Source of the DNA: Gammaproteobacteria bacterium
Lineage (GTDB): Bacteria; Pseudomonadota; Gammaproteobacteria; Arenicellales; Poriferihabitantaceae
Direction: 5' to 3'
Assembly: GCA_030432755.1 (NCBI GenBank)
Contig: JAUILZ010000014.1
Span: 49,266-113,265 of the forward strand
DNA: 64,000 bases
Position 1 is the stretch's first letter, and every line of letters begins with the position of its first letter. Below are positions 37,188-48,173 of this stretch, in pieces. A model generated the notes under the pieces. It was not told where the DNA came from. It saw only the letters and a list, made by a program, of their open reading frames with translations, and ran no database searches. Position numbers and translations under genes: made by a program.

Positions 37188-38861
37188 ATGACCGAGAAGA
37201 CCGCCGGCAGCAATTTCATCCGCCAGATCATCGACGCCGATATAGATCACGGCAAGCACAGCGAAATCGTCACCCGCTTCCCGCCGGAGCCCAACGGATA
37301 CCTCCACATCGGTCACGCCAAGTCGATCTGGCTCAACTTCGGCATCGCGCGCGACTACGGTGGCCGCTGCACCCTGCGATTCGACGACACCAACCCGGTC
37401 AAGGAGGACGCCGAGTTCGTCGAGGCGATCGAGCGCGACGTGCGCTGGCTCGGTTACGAGATCGGCGCGGTGGCCCATGCCTCGGACTACTTCGAGCAAT
37501 TGCATGATTTCGCGCTCGAGCTGATTGACCGGGGACTCGCCTACGTCGACAGCCTGCCCGCGGAACAGATTCGCGAATACCGCGGTACCCTGACCGAACC
37601 GGGACGCAACAGCCCCGACCGCGACAACAGCGTCGAGAGCAACCGTGAGCAGTTCGAGCGCATGCGCGCCGGCGATTTCGGCGACGGCGAACGCGTTCTG
37701 CGGGCGAAGATCGACATGGCGTCGCCCAATATCAACATGCGCGATCCCGTGATCTACCGCATCCGTCATCACGCCCACCAGCGCACCGGCGATGCATGGT
37801 GCATCTACCCGATGTACGACTTCACCCACGGGCTCAGCGACGCCATCGAGGGCGTCACCCATTCGCTCTGCACGCTGGAATTCGAGGATCACCGGCCGCT
37901 GTATGACTGGTTCATCGCCAATGTCACCGCTCCGTCGGAGCCGCGCCAGATCGAGTTCTCCCGCCTCAACCTCAGCTACACGGTGATGAGCAAGCGGCTC
38001 CTGACGCGGCTCATCAGCAGCGGCGTGGTCGATGGTTGGGACGATCCGCGCATGCCGACATTGTCCGGCCTGCGACGGCGCGGATTCACCCCGGCGTCGG
38101 TGCGCAACTTCATCGCCTCGGTGGGTATCACCAAGAAGGACAACGTGATCGACATGCTGGTGCTGGAAAACGCCGTGCGAGAGGATCTGGACCCCGTTGC
38201 GCCACGCGCCATGGCGGTGCTGAAACCGCTGCGGGTGACGATCAGTAACCTGCCGGAAGATCACGCAGAAAGCATCAGCGTGGCGAATCATCCGAAGGAT
38301 GAAAGCTTCGGCACGCGCGAGGTAACCCTTTCCCGGGAGATATTTATCGAGCGCGACGACTTCATGCTCGACCCGCCGAAAAAGTTCTTCCGCCTTTCAC
38401 CCGGCGGCGAAGTGCGGCTGCGCAACGCCTTTGTGATCCGCTGCGTCTCGGTGGAAAACGACGCCGACGGCAATGTCGCCTCCCTCGTCTGCGAATACCT
38501 GCCGGAGACACGCAATGGCGTCCAGCCCGAGGGGCGCAAGGTGAAGGGCATCATTCACTGGGTCAATGCCGCGGACGCGCTGGATGCGGAGGTGCGCCTG
38601 TACGACCGGCTGTTTCGGGAGGCAAACCCGCGTCCCGACCAGGACGGCGAATTTCACGAGGCGCTGAACCCCGACTCGCTGGTCACTCTCACCGGCTGCA
38701 AGCTGGAAGCCTCCCTTGCCGCGGCATCAATGGACACGCGCTACCAGTTCGAACGCCTCGGCTATTTCTGCCAGGATCCCGACAGCATTCCCGGACATCC
38801 GGTTTACAACCGTATCGTTACCCTGCGCGATAGCTGGGCAAAGGCCGGCGCCGCCGGATAA
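37188..38861 (+). CDS. glnS: Glutaminyl-tRNA synthetase
   Basis: GlnRS charges tRNA-Gln. The class I motifs are [12 protein letters not shown] and VMSKR, with the GlnS-specific FRFDDTNP-like segment [19 protein letters not shown] at 37188 gives 557 residues, close to E. coli. The frame is open far upstream through dapE, but that part is a shadow. A TATACT box at 37155-37160 may be the -10 of its own promoter. Confidence 0.96.
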   Translation: MTEKTAGSNFIRQIIDADIDHGKHSEIVTRFPPEPNGYLHIGHAKSIWLNFGIARDYGGRCTLRFDDTNPVKEDAEFVEAIERDVRWLGYEIGAVAHASDYFEQLHDFALELIDRGLAYVDSLPAEQIREYRGTLTEPGRNSPDRDNSVESNREQFERMRAGDFGDGERVLRAKIDMASPNINMRDPVIYRIRHHAHQRTGDAWCIYPMYDFTHGLSDAIEGVTHSLCTLEFEDHRPLYDWFIANVTAPSEPRQIEFSRLNLSYTVMSKRLLTRLISSGVVDGWDDPRMPTLSGLRRRGFTPASVRNFIASVGITKKDNVIDMLVLENAVREDLDPVAPRAMAVLKPLRVTISNLPEDHAESISVANHPKDESFGTREVTLSREIFIERDDFMLDPPKKFFRLSPGGEVRLRNAFVIRCVSVENDADGNVASLVCEYLPETRNGVQPEGRKVKGIIHWVNAADALDAEVRLYDRLFREANPRPDQDGEFHEALNPDSLVTLTGCKLEASLAAASMDTRYQFERLGYFCQDPDSIPGHPVYNRIVTLRDSWAKAGAAG

Positions 38862-38884
38862 ACACGAAAAACGAAACGACCATC

Positions 38885-39928
38885 ATGGAATTTCTCGCTT
38901 CCTACGGCCTGTTCCTCGCAAAGGCCGCCACCATCGTCATAGCCGTCGTGGTGGTGATCGGCGCGATCGCCAACGCCGCGATGCGCCAGCGCAAGGGTGA
39001 ACCCGAGATCCAGCTCACCCTGCTGAATCGCCAGTACGAGGACATGGAATCCGCCATCCAGGGCGCGAGCCGTGGCCCCGAGGGGCAGAAGCAATGGATG
39101 AAGGAGCAGAAGAAAAAAGTAAAACAGCGAAAAAAGGAATCGAAGAAAAGCGCCCGCGCCGGGGAAGGCGATGGACGTCCGCGTTTGTTCGTCATCGATT
39201 TCGACGGCGATATCCGCGCGAGCGCCACCGACGCGATGCGAAACGAGATCAGCGCCATCCTCACCAATGCCTCCGCCGAGGACGAGGTCCTGCTGCGACT
39301 CGAGAGCGGTGGTGGCCTGGTGCACGGCTATGGCCTCGCGGCGAGCCAGTTGCAGCGCCTGCGCGACGGCGGTATCCCACTCACGGTGGCGGTGGACAAG
39401 GTGGCCGCCAGCGGCGGCTACATGATGGCCTGCGTCGCCAACCGGATCATCGCCGCGCCATTCAGCATCATCGGTTCCATCGGCGTGCTTGCCCAGATTC
39501 CCAATCTCAACCGGTTGCTGAAGAAGCATGACGTCGACTTCGAGCAACTGACGGCGGGCGAGTACAAGCGCACCCTGACGCTGTTCGGCGAGAACACTGA
39601 CCAGGCGCGGGCGAAGATGCAGGAGGAACTCGAGGAAACCCACCAGCACTTCAAGGAATTCATCGCCGGGCGCCGACCCGACCTCGACCTCGAGCGGGTC
39701 GCAACCGGCGAGCACTGGATGGGAAGCCGCGCGCTGGAACTCGGTCTCGTCGACGCCCTCGGCACCAGCGACGACTACCTGATGCAGGCGCGCGAAACCC
39801 GCGACCTGCTACTGGTGGAATTCACCCGCCGCAAGAGCCTACCGGAGCGCATCAGCGCCCTGTTCACGAAACTCGGTGACGCACGTCACGAGGCCCTGCG
39901 CGATCACGAACGGCCGCTGTTGATGTAG
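38885..39928 (+). CDS. sohB: Inner-membrane serine protease SohB
   Basis: SohB belongs to the S49 signal peptide peptidase family. An N-terminal helix (residues 10-32) is followed by a basic linker rich in Lys near 75-98, then the protease core. The nucleophile Ser is in VAASGGYMMA and the general base Lys in TAGEYKRTLT. The length of 347 residues is typical. It lies 23 bases after glnS. Confidence 0.94.
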   Translation: MEFLASYGLFLAKAATIVIAVVVVIGAIANAAMRQRKGEPEIQLTLLNRQYEDMESAIQGASRGPEGQKQWMKEQKKKVKQRKKESKKSARAGEGDGRPRLFVIDFDGDIRASATDAMRNEISAILTNASAEDEVLLRLESGGGLVHGYGLAASQLQRLRDGGIPLTVAVDKVAASGGYMMACVANRIIAAPFSIIGSIGVLAQIPNLNRLLKKHDVDFEQLTAGEYKRTLTLFGENTDQARAKMQEELEETHQHFKEFIAGRRPDLDLERVATGEHWMGSRALELGLVDALGTSDDYLMQARETRDLLLVEFTRRKSLPERISALFTKLGDARHEALRDHERPLLM

Positions 39929-39950
39929 CGCGGCAACAAGCGGAGCAACG

Positions 39951-40475
39951 ATGACAATCTATCGCCTGGAAGACCGTGAACCCGAAATCGACGCGAGTTG
40001 CTACGTCGCGCCGAGCGCCGATGTCATCGGCTCCGTGCGCATGGCGGAATACGCCAGCATCTGGTTCAACGCGGTGGCGCGGGGGGACAACGCCCCCATC
40101 ACCATCGGCAAACGCAGCAATATCCAGGACAACACGGTCCTGCACACGGACCCGGGCGTTCCGTTGGTGATCGGTGACTCCGTCACGGTAGGCCACAGCG
40201 TGATGCTGCACGGCTGTCGAATCGGCAATGGCAGCCTCATAGGCATCGGCAGCATCGTGCTCAATAACGCCGAGATCGGCGAGAGCTGCCTCATTGGCGC
40301 CAATACCCTGATCACCGAGGGCAAGACATTCGCGCCGCGATCGATGATCATGGGCTCGCCCGGCCGGGTCGTCCGCAGCCTGAGCGACGAGGAGGTCGCC
40401 AACCTCGCCGGGGTGGCCGAGATCTACGTGCGCAAGGTCGCGCGCTACCGCGACCTGGAAGTCATCGCGCCCTGA
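39951..40475 (+). CDS. Gamma-carbonic anhydrase family protein (YrdA type)
   Basis: The protein is a left-handed beta-helix trimer-forming hexapeptide-repeat protein. RGDNAPITIGKRSNIQDNTVLHTD and VTVGHSVMLHGC supply the metal His ligands. YrdA-type members may lack measurable carbonic anhydrase activity, so the reaction is uncertain. It has 174 residues, with GGAG five bases before ATG. Confidence 0.93.
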   Translation: MTIYRLEDREPEIDASCYVAPSADVIGSVRMAEYASIWFNAVARGDNAPITIGKRSNIQDNTVLHTDPGVPLVIGDSVTVGHSVMLHGCRIGNGSLIGIGSIVLNNAEIGESCLIGANTLITEGKTFAPRSMIMGSPGRVVRSLSDEEVANLAGVAEIYVRKVARYRDLEVIAP

Positions 40476-40480
40476 CGCAA

Positions 40481-40502
40481 AACGCCGCCCGGAGGCGGCG
40501 TT
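40481..40502 (-). terminator. Terminator of fimV in the convergent gap
   Basis: A 9-bp stem (AACGCCGCC / GGCGGCGTT) with a 4-nt loop is followed by TTTT when read on the minus strand. It lies between the gamma-carbonic anhydrase gene and fimV. Confidence 0.75.
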
Positions 40503-40547
40503 GCGGCTAACGAAGGAGCGCGGGAAGTAACTCCCCGCGGGCGCCGA

Positions 40548-43500
40548 TCAGGTCGCGAGATCCTTGATCATGGTGCGGGCCTTCTTCTTCTGCTTCTCGC
40601 TGCCCTCGTTGAGCACCTCCTCGATAAAGCCCTTGGCAATTTCCTGCTCCCCGAGTTCGAGGTAGGCCTTCGCCAGTTCCAGGGCGGTCTCGGACTCGTG
40701 ATAGGGCTCGAGCTTGCTGAGCGAGGACTCGCTCATTTCCGACATGGAGGAATCCTGGTCCAGCGAGGCGGCGATCTCGTCGTCCTCGTCGGCGTCGTCC
40801 TTCGCTGTCGTCTCGTCGGCTACCGCGCGCCGTGATTCCGCCTCGATCAGTTCGAATTCCTGGTCCTCACCACCGAGGTCGAGCGCGACATCGCTGCCGG
40901 AAAGCGAGACCCGGTCTTCCTCCTCCGGTTCGTCGAGGGAGATACCGAGGGCTTCCTCGATCTCCTCTTCCTTCTCTTTCACCTTCTCCTCGAGCTTTTC
41001 TTCGGCCTGCTCAATTTCGAGTTCGGCCTTCGCGATGGCGGCGCGCGCCTCGTCCTCCTCGCTGATGATCTGGCTCAGGGTCGGCGCATCGACGTCGTCA
41101 TCTTCACGCCCCGCTTCTTCCGGGGTGTCTTCCACCAGGTCGAGGTCGTCGACCTCGAGGTTGCTGATGCTGTCTTCCTCGCTCTCCAGCGGCGTCAGGT
41201 TGAGCCCGCCGGTGTCGAGGTTGAGCTGGCCGCTCGGCGGCTCGTCCAGCAAGTCGTCATCGAGATCCAGGGAGGACGAGGATTCCTCGGCGGGACGCGG
41301 CGCATCACCGATGAACAGCGGGTTCTCCGGGCTGACCTCGCGGCCCATGCTGATGACCCGCTCCCAGTTGACATTGCGGGTGGTATCGGTGCGCCGGTGC
41401 AGTTCGCCGGCGAGCGCGTCGAAGGCGCGGCGGTCATCCTGCTTGTGGTAGATCTCCAGCAACTTCTCCGCCAGTTCCCCGCGCTCGGGGTTGTCCGCGT
41501 AGGCTTCCTTCAACACCTGGATGGCCTGCTCGTCACGGTCGTAGGCAAGATAGACGTCGGCTTCAGCGAGCGGATCCACCGCGCCCGCCTTGATCACCTC
41601 GTTGTCTTCCTCGTTGACCCCGGCAATACCTTCCTCGCTGAGGTAGGACATGCCACCGCCGATGGTCAGTTCGAGCGCGCTGTCATTGGTGCTCGCGAGG
41701 TCGATGCCGGATGCGTCGCTCATGCGCTGGATCGAGGTCTCGGAATTCATCGAGACCTCCTCGGTTTCGATGTCCAGCATGCTGGCATCGAATTCCTTGC
41801 GTGACTTGCGCCGCTGCCAGAGGAACAGGCCGCCAAGCAGCGCCAGCAGTCCCGCGGCGATCTTGAGGCCGTAGTCCGGCAGCGAGGAGAAGATGTCCTT
41901 TACCGAGTCCATGAAACCGCCCTGGGACACGGTGCGGGTCGAAGCGGCCGGCTGGCTGGCCAGGGTTGCGGCCTCGCTGGAATCAGCGGCCTCCCCGGTG
42001 GATTCCGCGGCCGCGGTTTCGGTTTCCTGCGCCGCGCTGTCTTCGGTCGCGGACGCTTCTCCAGCGGGTTCGGCGGCGGCCGTGGCAGTATTTGTCGTCG
42101 TCTCGCGGGTACCGGTTTCGGTCGCGGTGGTTTCCGTAGTGGCGGACGCTTCCGCGCCGGTGTCATCCTGCGCGGTCGGAGACGGAGTGTCGGCTGCCGG
42201 ATCCTGGGTGGCTGCCGGGCTCTCATCCGTTACGGCGCCGGATCCCGTTCCGGCGTCATCGCCGGTCGCCGCGCCTGCCGGCGGCGCGGGCGGCGCCTGC
42301 TGGGCGAGGAGAATTTCATCGGACTCGGTGGACACCTCGGTTTCCACGCTCGCCTCGGGATCCACACCGGGCGAGACCGGCTCGCCGGCAGCGTCACTGG
42401 CGGCATCGGCCACCGCGGTGTCGGTGGTCGGGCTGCCTGCAGGCTGGTTCTCCGCGGGTTCGGCCATTGCCGCGGGCTGATCTGCTTCGGGCTCAGCCTC
42501 TGCTTCTGCGACTTGTGCAGCACTTTCGCCAGCCGGCGCATCGCTATCCATCGCGCGGCTCTGGGCGGTGGCCAGGGACACGTCTTCCACCTCGATCAGC
42601 GTGGAGATCCGGTCAACCTGGCTCTGGATCTGTTGCAGGTTCTGGCGCACGTTCTCGCTCTCCACGCCACTCGCCAGCAGGCTTTCGTCGAGCTGTGCAA
42701 GCTGGGCGCGCAGCGCATCGAGCTGGGCCTGGCTTTCACCATCCGGGGCGCCTTCCTCCTGGCCCTGGCCAATGGTCAGTCGCGGCTCGGCGGTTTCCGT
42801 GGTTGCCGCGGCAGGCGCGCTATCCGGCGCCGATTCGGTGACGGTTTCCGGGGCTGCCGCCACCGGCTCGGCGACCGAAGGTGTTTCCGGCTCGGCTTGC
42901 GGCTCCACCGGGGCGGCGGCAGGCGCTTCCTCTGCCGCGGGTTGTTCCGCGGACTCGGAAATCAGCCGGTCCATGGTTTCGTTGGAGTCGACCGCGCGCT
43001 GTTCACGCACGCGATTCTGGTAGGCGGTAAAGCGCGCGAGTTGCTCGCTGAAGGTCGCGACCGACTCGCTGCGCGATACCGCGCCCATTTCATCGAAACT
43101 GGGCATGTCCAGCACCGCGCCGGTGCGCAGCAGGTTCATGTTGTTGTCGATGAAGGCTTCCGGGTTGGCGCGGAAGATCGCGAGGAATGCCTGGAACCGG
43201 TCGATGTCTGCCGGGATTCCCATGCGGCTCACGATATGGGACAGTGTGTCGCCGCGGTTTACCACCACGTCTCCGGCAGCTGCCGGGCTGGTAGTTACCG
43301 CCGAGCGCGTCTCCGGTGCAGGCGCCGACGCGGCGGCGGACTCACCCGCGAGATCCACGCTCTCGCCGGGCCGGCCGCTATAGAGCGGCGGATCGAGCAG
43401 CGCGGTGTATTCACGCAGGGCCTTGCCACCGGACCATACCGCGGAGACCAGGAAGTGCATGTAGGTCTCGTTGATCGCGTCCTCGGTGGTGATCACCAGC

Positions 43501-43790
43501 TGGTAGTTGTTCCCACCTGCCGGCACCAGCTCGAAATTCATCAGCCCGGCGAGGATCGGGTATTCCACCCCGGCGCGGCTGAAATCAGAACGGCTCGCCA
43601 GCGACACGTCCAGCGACTCGGCCTCCGCCGTGCTCACCGCATTGACATCGATTACCAGCCGGAGCGGCTCGCCGAGATTCGATTCGACGCTCAGTTTCCC
43701 CAGACCCAGCGCATGGGCGGCGCCAGGCAGTGAGCCGGCGATCAACAGGAAGGCGGCGCCAATGGCCGCGTGGAAGCGATTGTCGTACAT
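40548..43790 (-). CDS. fimV: FimV-family peptidoglycan-binding polar protein
   Basis: FimV organises the cell pole, type IV pili and c-di-GMP/cAMP signalling. A signal peptide (LLIAGSLPGAAHA) precedes the FimV N-terminal domain (residues 30-135), a LysM domain near 178-230 (VVNRGDTLSHIVSRMG), a coiled coil, and a long acidic Ala/Glu/Thr-rich region. One membrane helix is near residue 655 (LKIAAGLLALLGGLFLW). The cytoplasmic part carries TPR-like helices (EADVYLAYDRDEQAIQVLKE) and the conserved C-terminal FimV domain (ELAKAYLELGEQEIAKGFI). Length 1080. Confidence 0.94.
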   Translation of the reverse strand: MYDNRFHAAIGAAFLLIAGSLPGAAHALGLGKLSVESNLGEPLRLVIDVNAVSTAEAESLDVSLASRSDFSRAGVEYPILAGLMNFELVPAGGNNYQLVITTEDAINETYMHFLVSAVWSGGKALREYTALLDPPLYSGRPGESVDLAGESAAASAPAPETRSAVTTSPAAAGDVVVNRGDTLSHIVSRMGIPADIDRFQAFLAIFRANPEAFIDNNMNLLRTGAVLDMPSFDEMGAVSRSESVATFSEQLARFTAYQNRVREQRAVDSNETMDRLISESAEQPAAEEAPAAAPVEPQAEPETPSVAEPVAAAPETVTESAPDSAPAAATTETAEPRLTIGQGQEEGAPDGESQAQLDALRAQLAQLDESLLASGVESENVRQNLQQIQSQVDRISTLIEVEDVSLATAQSRAMDSDAPAGESAAQVAEAEAEPEADQPAAMAEPAENQPAGSPTTDTAVADAASDAAGEPVSPGVDPEASVETEVSTESDEILLAQQAPPAPPAGAATGDDAGTGSGAVTDESPAATQDPAADTPSPTAQDDTGAEASATTETTATETGTRETTTNTATAAAEPAGEASATEDSAAQETETAAAESTGEAADSSEAATLASQPAASTRTVSQGGFMDSVKDIFSSLPDYGLKIAAGLLALLGGLFLWQRRKSRKEFDASMLDIETEEVSMNSETSIQRMSDASGIDLASTNDSALELTIGGGMSYLSEEGIAGVNEEDNEVIKAGAVDPLAEADVYLAYDRDEQAIQVLKEAYADNPERGELAEKLLEIYHKQDDRRAFDALAGELHRRTDTTRNVNWERVISMGREVSPENPLFIGDAPRPAEESSSSLDLDDDLLDEPPSGQLNLDTGGLNLTPLESEEDSISNLEVDDLDLVEDTPEEAGREDDDVDAPTLSQIISEEDEARAAIAKAELEIEQAEEKLEEKVKEKEEEIEEALGISLDEPEEEDRVSLSGSDVALDLGGEDQEFELIEAESRRAVADETTAKDDADEDDEIAASLDQDSSMSEMSESSLSKLEPYHESETALELAKAYLELGEQEIAKGFIEEVLNEGSEKQKKKARTMIKDLAT

Positions 43791-43911
43791 AATGCTACTG
43801 CTCGTTATAGTTCCGCTTTTCGATACCGGTGCTTACAGACCAGCGTCGATACCCCTCATCTTATGGCGCATTCTAATGCTCATCGTCCCCCCCTCGGGAA
43901 CCGGCGAGCGA

Positions 43912-44550
43912 TCAGCTGAACAACCAGGGTGCTTCAGCTTTTCGGCGTTGCTCATACTGCTTGATTGCCTCGGCTTTTTCCAGTGTCAGGCCAATGTCAT
44001 CGAGTCCGTTCACGAGGCAGTGCTTGCGAAACGGCTCGACGTCAAAGGTCAGTTGCTGGCCGTCCGGCAGCGCGATGGTCTGCGCCGGCAAATCAACCTG
44101 CAGCCGGTATCCAGGGTGCTCAAAAACCCGGAAAAACAGATCATCCACTATTTTATCATTGAAAACAACAGGTAATATGGCGTTTTTAAAACAGTTGTTA
44201 TAGAAGATGTCCGCGAAGCTCGGCGCGATGATGCACCGGATGCCGTAATCCATCAATGCCCAGGGGGCGTGTTCCCGGGACGAGCCACAGCCGAAGTTCT
44301 CCCGCGCCAACAGGATACTGGCACCCTGGTAGCGCGCCTGGTTGAGAACGAAATCAGGGTTGAGCGGGCGGCTGTCATTGTCCATTCCCGGTTCGCCGTG
44401 GTCGAGATATCGCCACTCGTCGAACAGGTTGGGACCGAATCCGGAGCGCTTGATGGACTTGAGAAACTGCTTCGGGATGATCGCGTCGGTATCCACGTTG
44501 GCGCGGTCCAGGGGCACCACGAGGCCGTCCAGTACGGTCAACGGTTCCAT
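43912..44550 (-). CDS. leuD: 3-isopropylmalate dehydratase small subunit
   Basis: LeuD with LeuC isomerises 2- to 3-isopropylmalate in leucine synthesis. The N-terminus [16 protein letters not shown] and the motif [15 protein letters not shown] identify the family. ATG at 44550 gives 212 residues and lies two bases after leuC. The next gene downstream is fimV, without the leuB and asd genes that are often found there. Confidence 0.96.
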   Translation of the reverse strand: MEPLTVLDGLVVPLDRANVDTDAIIPKQFLKSIKRSGFGPNLFDEWRYLDHGEPGMDNDSRPLNPDFVLNQARYQGASILLARENFGCGSSREHAPWALMDYGIRCIIAPSFADIFYNNCFKNAILPVVFNDKIVDDLFFRVFEHPGYRLQVDLPAQTIALPDGQQLTFDVEPFRKHCLVNGLDDIGLTLEKAEAIKQYEQRRKAEAPWLFS

Positions 44551-44552
44551 GG

Positions 44553-45953
44553 TTACAGTTCCTCCGGCAGGGCGAAATGTCCCGCGATGGCGGCCGCCGC
44601 CGCGATGGCCGGGGACACCAGGTGGGTGCGTCCGCCCTGCCCCTGGCGGCCCTCGAAGTTGCGATTCGAGGTGGAGGCACAGCGATCGCCCGGCTCGAGC
44701 CGGTCGGCGTTCATCGCCAGGCACATGGAACAGCCCGGGTTACGCCATTCGAATCCCGCATCGATAAACACCTGGTGCAGCCCCTCTTCCTCAGCCTGGC
44801 GTTTCACCAGGCCGGAGCCGGGAACCACCAGCGCGAGCTTGATCCCGGGATCGACGTGGTGACCGCGCACCACCGCCGCCGCCTCGCGCAGGTCCTCGAT
44901 GCGGCTGTTGGTGCAGGAACCGATGAACACGTGGTCCGGGCGGATGTCGCGAATGCGGGTGCCGGCCTCGAGGCCCATGTAGGCAAGCGCCCGGCCGATG
45001 CCCTCGCGCGCCACCGGGTCCTCGGAAGCCGCCGGATCCGGCACCGTGCCGTCGATGTCGGTCACCATCTGCGGCGACGTGCCCCAGGTGACCTGGGGCA
45101 GAATGTCCGCGCCGTCGAGCACGACCTCGAGGTCAAACACCGCGTCGTCGTCGCTTTTCAGTTCGCGCCACGCATCTGCCGCCTTCTCCCACAGTTCACC
45201 GGTGGGGGCATAGGGCCTGCCCTCAAGGTAGTCCAGGGTCACCTGGTCCACCGCGATCATGCCCGAGCGCGCGCCCGCCTCGATGGCCATGTTGCAGACC
45301 GTCATGCGCGCCTCCATGCTCATCGCCTCGATCACCGGGCCGGCGAATTCGATCGCGTGGCCGGTGCCGCCGGCGGTGCCGATCTTGCCGATCACCGCCA
45401 GCACCACGTCCTTGGCGCCAACGCCCGGCTTCAGTGCGCCGTTGACCAGTACGCGCATGTTCTTCGACTTGCGCTGGATCAGGCACTGGGTGGCCATCAC
45501 GTGTTCCACCTCGGAGGTGCCGATGCCGAAGGCGAGGGCGCCAAACGCGCCGTGGGTGGAGGTATGGGAATCGCCGCAGACGATGGTCATGCCCGGCAGG
45601 GTGGCCCCCTGCTCCGGGCCGATGACGTGGACGATGCCCTGGCGCGGATCGCCCATGCCGAACTCGGTGATGCCGAAATGATTGCAGTTCTGATCCAGGG
45701 TTTCCACCTGGAGGCGCGAGACGGGATCGTCGATTCCGGCGCTGTCCGTGGTGGTGGGAATGTTGTGGTCCGGCACCGCCACCATGCTGCCGATGCGCCA
45801 GGGCTTTCGCCCGGCCAGGTGCAATCCCTCGAATGCCTGGGGCGAGGTCACCTCGTGCACCAGGTGGCGATCGATGTAGATCAGGGAGGTGCCATCGTCC
45901 TCGGTGCTGATGACATGCTGCTCCCAGAGCTTGTCGTAAAGGGTTTTACCCAT
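44553..45953 (-). CDS. leuC: 3-isopropylmalate dehydratase large subunit
   Basis: LeuC is the aconitase-like Fe-S subunit. Cluster cysteines lie in [13 protein letters not shown] and [23 protein letters not shown] and TDSAGIDDP are also conserved. The ATG at 45953 ([14 protein letters not shown]) gives 466 residues, as in E. coli; a start at 45968 is not needed. It forms an operon with leuD. Confidence 0.97.
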   Translation of the reverse strand: MGKTLYDKLWEQHVISTEDDGTSLIYIDRHLVHEVTSPQAFEGLHLAGRKPWRIGSMVAVPDHNIPTTTDSAGIDDPVSRLQVETLDQNCNHFGITEFGMGDPRQGIVHVIGPEQGATLPGMTIVCGDSHTSTHGAFGALAFGIGTSEVEHVMATQCLIQRKSKNMRVLVNGALKPGVGAKDVVLAVIGKIGTAGGTGHAIEFAGPVIEAMSMEARMTVCNMAIEAGARSGMIAVDQVTLDYLEGRPYAPTGELWEKAADAWRELKSDDDAVFDLEVVLDGADILPQVTWGTSPQMVTDIDGTVPDPAASEDPVAREGIGRALAYMGLEAGTRIRDIRPDHVFIGSCTNSRIEDLREAAAVVRGHHVDPGIKLALVVPGSGLVKRQAEEEGLHQVFIDAGFEWRNPGCSMCLAMNADRLEPGDRCASTSNRNFEGRQGQGGRTHLVSPAIAAAAAIAGHFALPEEL

Positions 45954-45991
45954 GGATTGGCGTTGCAAAAGAGGCTGCCGAAAGGGGCGGA

Positions 45992-45997
45992 ATCATA
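45992..45997 (-). promoter_or_regulatory. Extended -10 of a leuCD promoter
   Basis: On the minus strand TGC-TATGAT forms an extended -10 about 40 bases before the leuC ATG. The -35 region is GC-rich and does not match the consensus, so a helper factor may be needed. Confidence 0.45.
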
Positions 45998-46057
45998 GCA
46001 CAGCACGGCCCCGGCCAGCCCGCTCCGGCGGCACACCGTGCGGTATTCGCCGACGCT

Positions 46058-47134
46058 TCAGCGCTCGGGACTGGCGCCGTTCTGCGCGCGGTCCCGGAGC
46101 GCATGATCCATCAGCACGAGCGCGAGCATTGCCTCGGCGATGGGAACCGCGCGTAGCCCTACGCAGGGGTCGTGACGTCCCGGGGTGCTGACATCCACCG
46201 GCTCGTTTTCGAGGTTCACCGTGCGCCCCGGCAGCAGGATGCTGGAGGTGGGCTTGAACGCGGTGCGCACCACGATGTCCTGGCCGCTGGAGATGCCACC
46301 GAGGATGCCGCCGGCCTGGTTGCCCGTGAATCCCGTAGGGGTGATTTCATCGCGATGTTCGGACCCTCTCTGGCGGATGGATCCGAACCCGGCGCCGATC
46401 TCCACGCCCTTGGCGGCATTGATGCTCATCATCGCCGCGGCGATGTCGGCGTCGAGCCGGTCGAACACCGGCTCGCCCCAGCCCACGGGCACGCCGATGG
46501 CCTCCACCAGCACGCCCGCGCCTACCGAATCACCGGCCTTGCGCACCTGCTGGATCAGCGCCTCGAGATCGGGCACCGCGGCCGTATCGGCGACGAAGAA
46601 CGGATTGTCGTTGACCACCGACCAGTCACTGGGCGGTATTGCTATATCGCCCACCTGGTAGACGCAGCCGCGGACCTCCACCCCGAACTGTTCGCGCAAC
46701 ACCTTCTTCGCGATCGCGCCCGCCGCCACGCGGATGGCGGTTTCGCGCGCCGACGAGCGCCCGCCGCCGCGATAGTCGCGAAGACCGTATTTCTTCTGGT
46801 AGGTGTAGTCCGCGTGACCGGGACGGAAACGATCGCGGATGGTGCTGTAATCCTTCGAGCGCTGGTCGGTATTGTGGATCAGGAGGCCGATGGGGGTGCC
46901 GGTGGTAACGCCCTCGAACACGCCGGACAGGACCTCCACCCGATCCGCCTCCCGGCGCTGGGTGGTGAACTTCGACTGCCCGGGGCGGCGCCGGTCCAGG
47001 TCGGGCTGCAGATCGACCTCCGTGTCCAGCGAAATACCCGGCGGGCAGCCGTCCACCACGCCGCCGATGGCCGGCCCGTGGCTCTCGCCAAAGGTGGTGA
47101 GGGTGAACAGTTGTCCGAATGAATTACCGGCCAC
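46058..47134 (-). CDS. aroC: Chorismate synthase
   Basis: AroC forms chorismate from EPSP using reduced FMN, the last shared step before tryptophan. [43 protein letters not shown] and VKPTSSI-like [13 protein letters not shown] are family motifs. It has 358 residues and starts with GTG at 47134. It is a single gene beside leuCD. Confidence 0.96.
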   Translation of the reverse strand: MAGNSFGQLFTLTTFGESHGPAIGGVVDGCPPGISLDTEVDLQPDLDRRRPGQSKFTTQRREADRVEVLSGVFEGVTTGTPIGLLIHNTDQRSKDYSTIRDRFRPGHADYTYQKKYGLRDYRGGGRSSARETAIRVAAGAIAKKVLREQFGVEVRGCVYQVGDIAIPPSDWSVVNDNPFFVADTAAVPDLEALIQQVRKAGDSVGAGVLVEAIGVPVGWGEPVFDRLDADIAAAMMSINAAKGVEIGAGFGSIRQRGSEHRDEITPTGFTGNQAGGILGGISSGQDIVVRTAFKPTSSILLPGRTVNLENEPVDVSTPGRHDPCVGLRAVPIAEAMLALVLMDHALRDRAQNGASPER

Positions 47135-47202
47135 GGGTCAGATCTCGGGGTTTGGGATGGTGCGGGTTAGCGGCGCATTGTAGCCGAACGGGGACCTGGC
47201 CC

Positions 47203-47877
47203 CTAAACGGCCGTTATCGCTTCACCGGGCCAATCGAGTTCGTCCTCGGGAACCTCGAAGGTTTCCGCCAGCCCGAGGGCGATCCACGCGCGCACGGAAG
47301 GGTCAGCATTCATGGTTTCGCAGTACGCCGTCGACAGATCGTCGAGCGGAACCTCCACCGAGCGGAACCGCATCACCACGGGAGCAAACATGGCGTCGGC
47401 AATGCTGAAGTCGCCGAACAGCCACGGACCGTCCGCGCCGTAACGCTCGCGGCAGTAACGCCATACCGCCTGGATCCGCGCGACCTCGGCGAGCGCCGCC
47501 TCGCCCGGCTGGTACCCGGGAAAGCGGCGCCGCAGGTTCATCGGCATCGCGTTGCGCATCGCGGTGAAACTGGAATGCATCTCGGCGCTCACCGCCCGCG
47601 CCACCCCGCGTGCCTCCCGGTCCGCCGGCCAGGGTGCGGTTTCAGGGAAACGCTCTCCCAGGTATTCCAGCACCGCCAGGGAATCCCAGACCTCGAAGCC
47701 GTCATCCACCAGCACGGGCACCTTGCCATTGGAGAACCGGTCAGAGAGTGCCGCCGACATGTCATCGGTGAACAGGTCGTGGAACTCGACCGTCACCGGC
47801 AGGTCGTGGCGATGAACGAACACCCAGGGCCGCATGGACCAGGTGGAATAGTTGGCATTGCCGATGATGAGCCGCAT
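47203..47877 (-). CDS. Glutathione S-transferase family protein
   Basis: The thioredoxin-like N-terminal domain starts MRLIIGNANYSTWSMRPW, with Ser in place of the classical catalytic residue. KVPVLVDDGFEVWDSLAVLEYL supplies the glutathione-binding cis-Pro and Asp-Ser. The all-helical C-terminal domain follows, with FGDFSIADAMFAPV. ATG at 47877 gives 224 residues. The substrate is unknown. A frame extending to 48222 would run through the palindromic repeat and is rejected. Confidence 0.9.
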   Translation of the reverse strand: MRLIIGNANYSTWSMRPWVFVHRHDLPVTVEFHDLFTDDMSAALSDRFSNGKVPVLVDDGFEVWDSLAVLEYLGERFPETAPWPADREARGVARAVSAEMHSSFTAMRNAMPMNLRRRFPGYQPGEAALAEVARIQAVWRYCRERYGADGPWLFGDFSIADAMFAPVVMRFRSVEVPLDDLSTAYCETMNADPSVRAWIALGLAETFEVPEDELDWPGEAITAV

Positions 47878-48002
47878 GTCGTGGGGCCCCGTCCGGGCGA
47901 TTACAATCGGGGCCCGAAGTTTACTCCCAATCCCGGATCGCGAGCCGTGAATTACCAAACAGACTGCCCACCGAAAAACGGGAACCCGGTCGGTGCCGGT
48001 TT

Positions 48003-48101
48003 TGTTTTCGAAACGCCAGCGAAAGCTGGCGTCCATGTGTGGGGCGTAGGGAACGGTCTGAATATGGGTCCCAGCTTTCGCTGGGATTTCGAACATAAAG
48101 A
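48003..48101. repeat. Palindromic intergenic repeat with paired hairpins
   Basis: Two arms of about 40 bases are inverted copies of each other. Both contain TTCGAAA, then CCAGC-GAAA-GCTGG (or its complement CCCAGC-TTTC-GCTGGG) and CCAT. Each arm can form its own tetraloop hairpin, and the two arms can also pair. It resembles the dispersed palindromic repeats found in many proteobacterial genomes. It lies between the divergent GST and EamA genes; the surrounding 47878-48173 holds no gene. Confidence 0.7.
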
Positions 48102-48173
48102 TCGCGGAATCCGGTTTTACAGGATCCAGACCGTCAATAGATCTTTCGGCCATATACGACTGGACTCCCTTCA

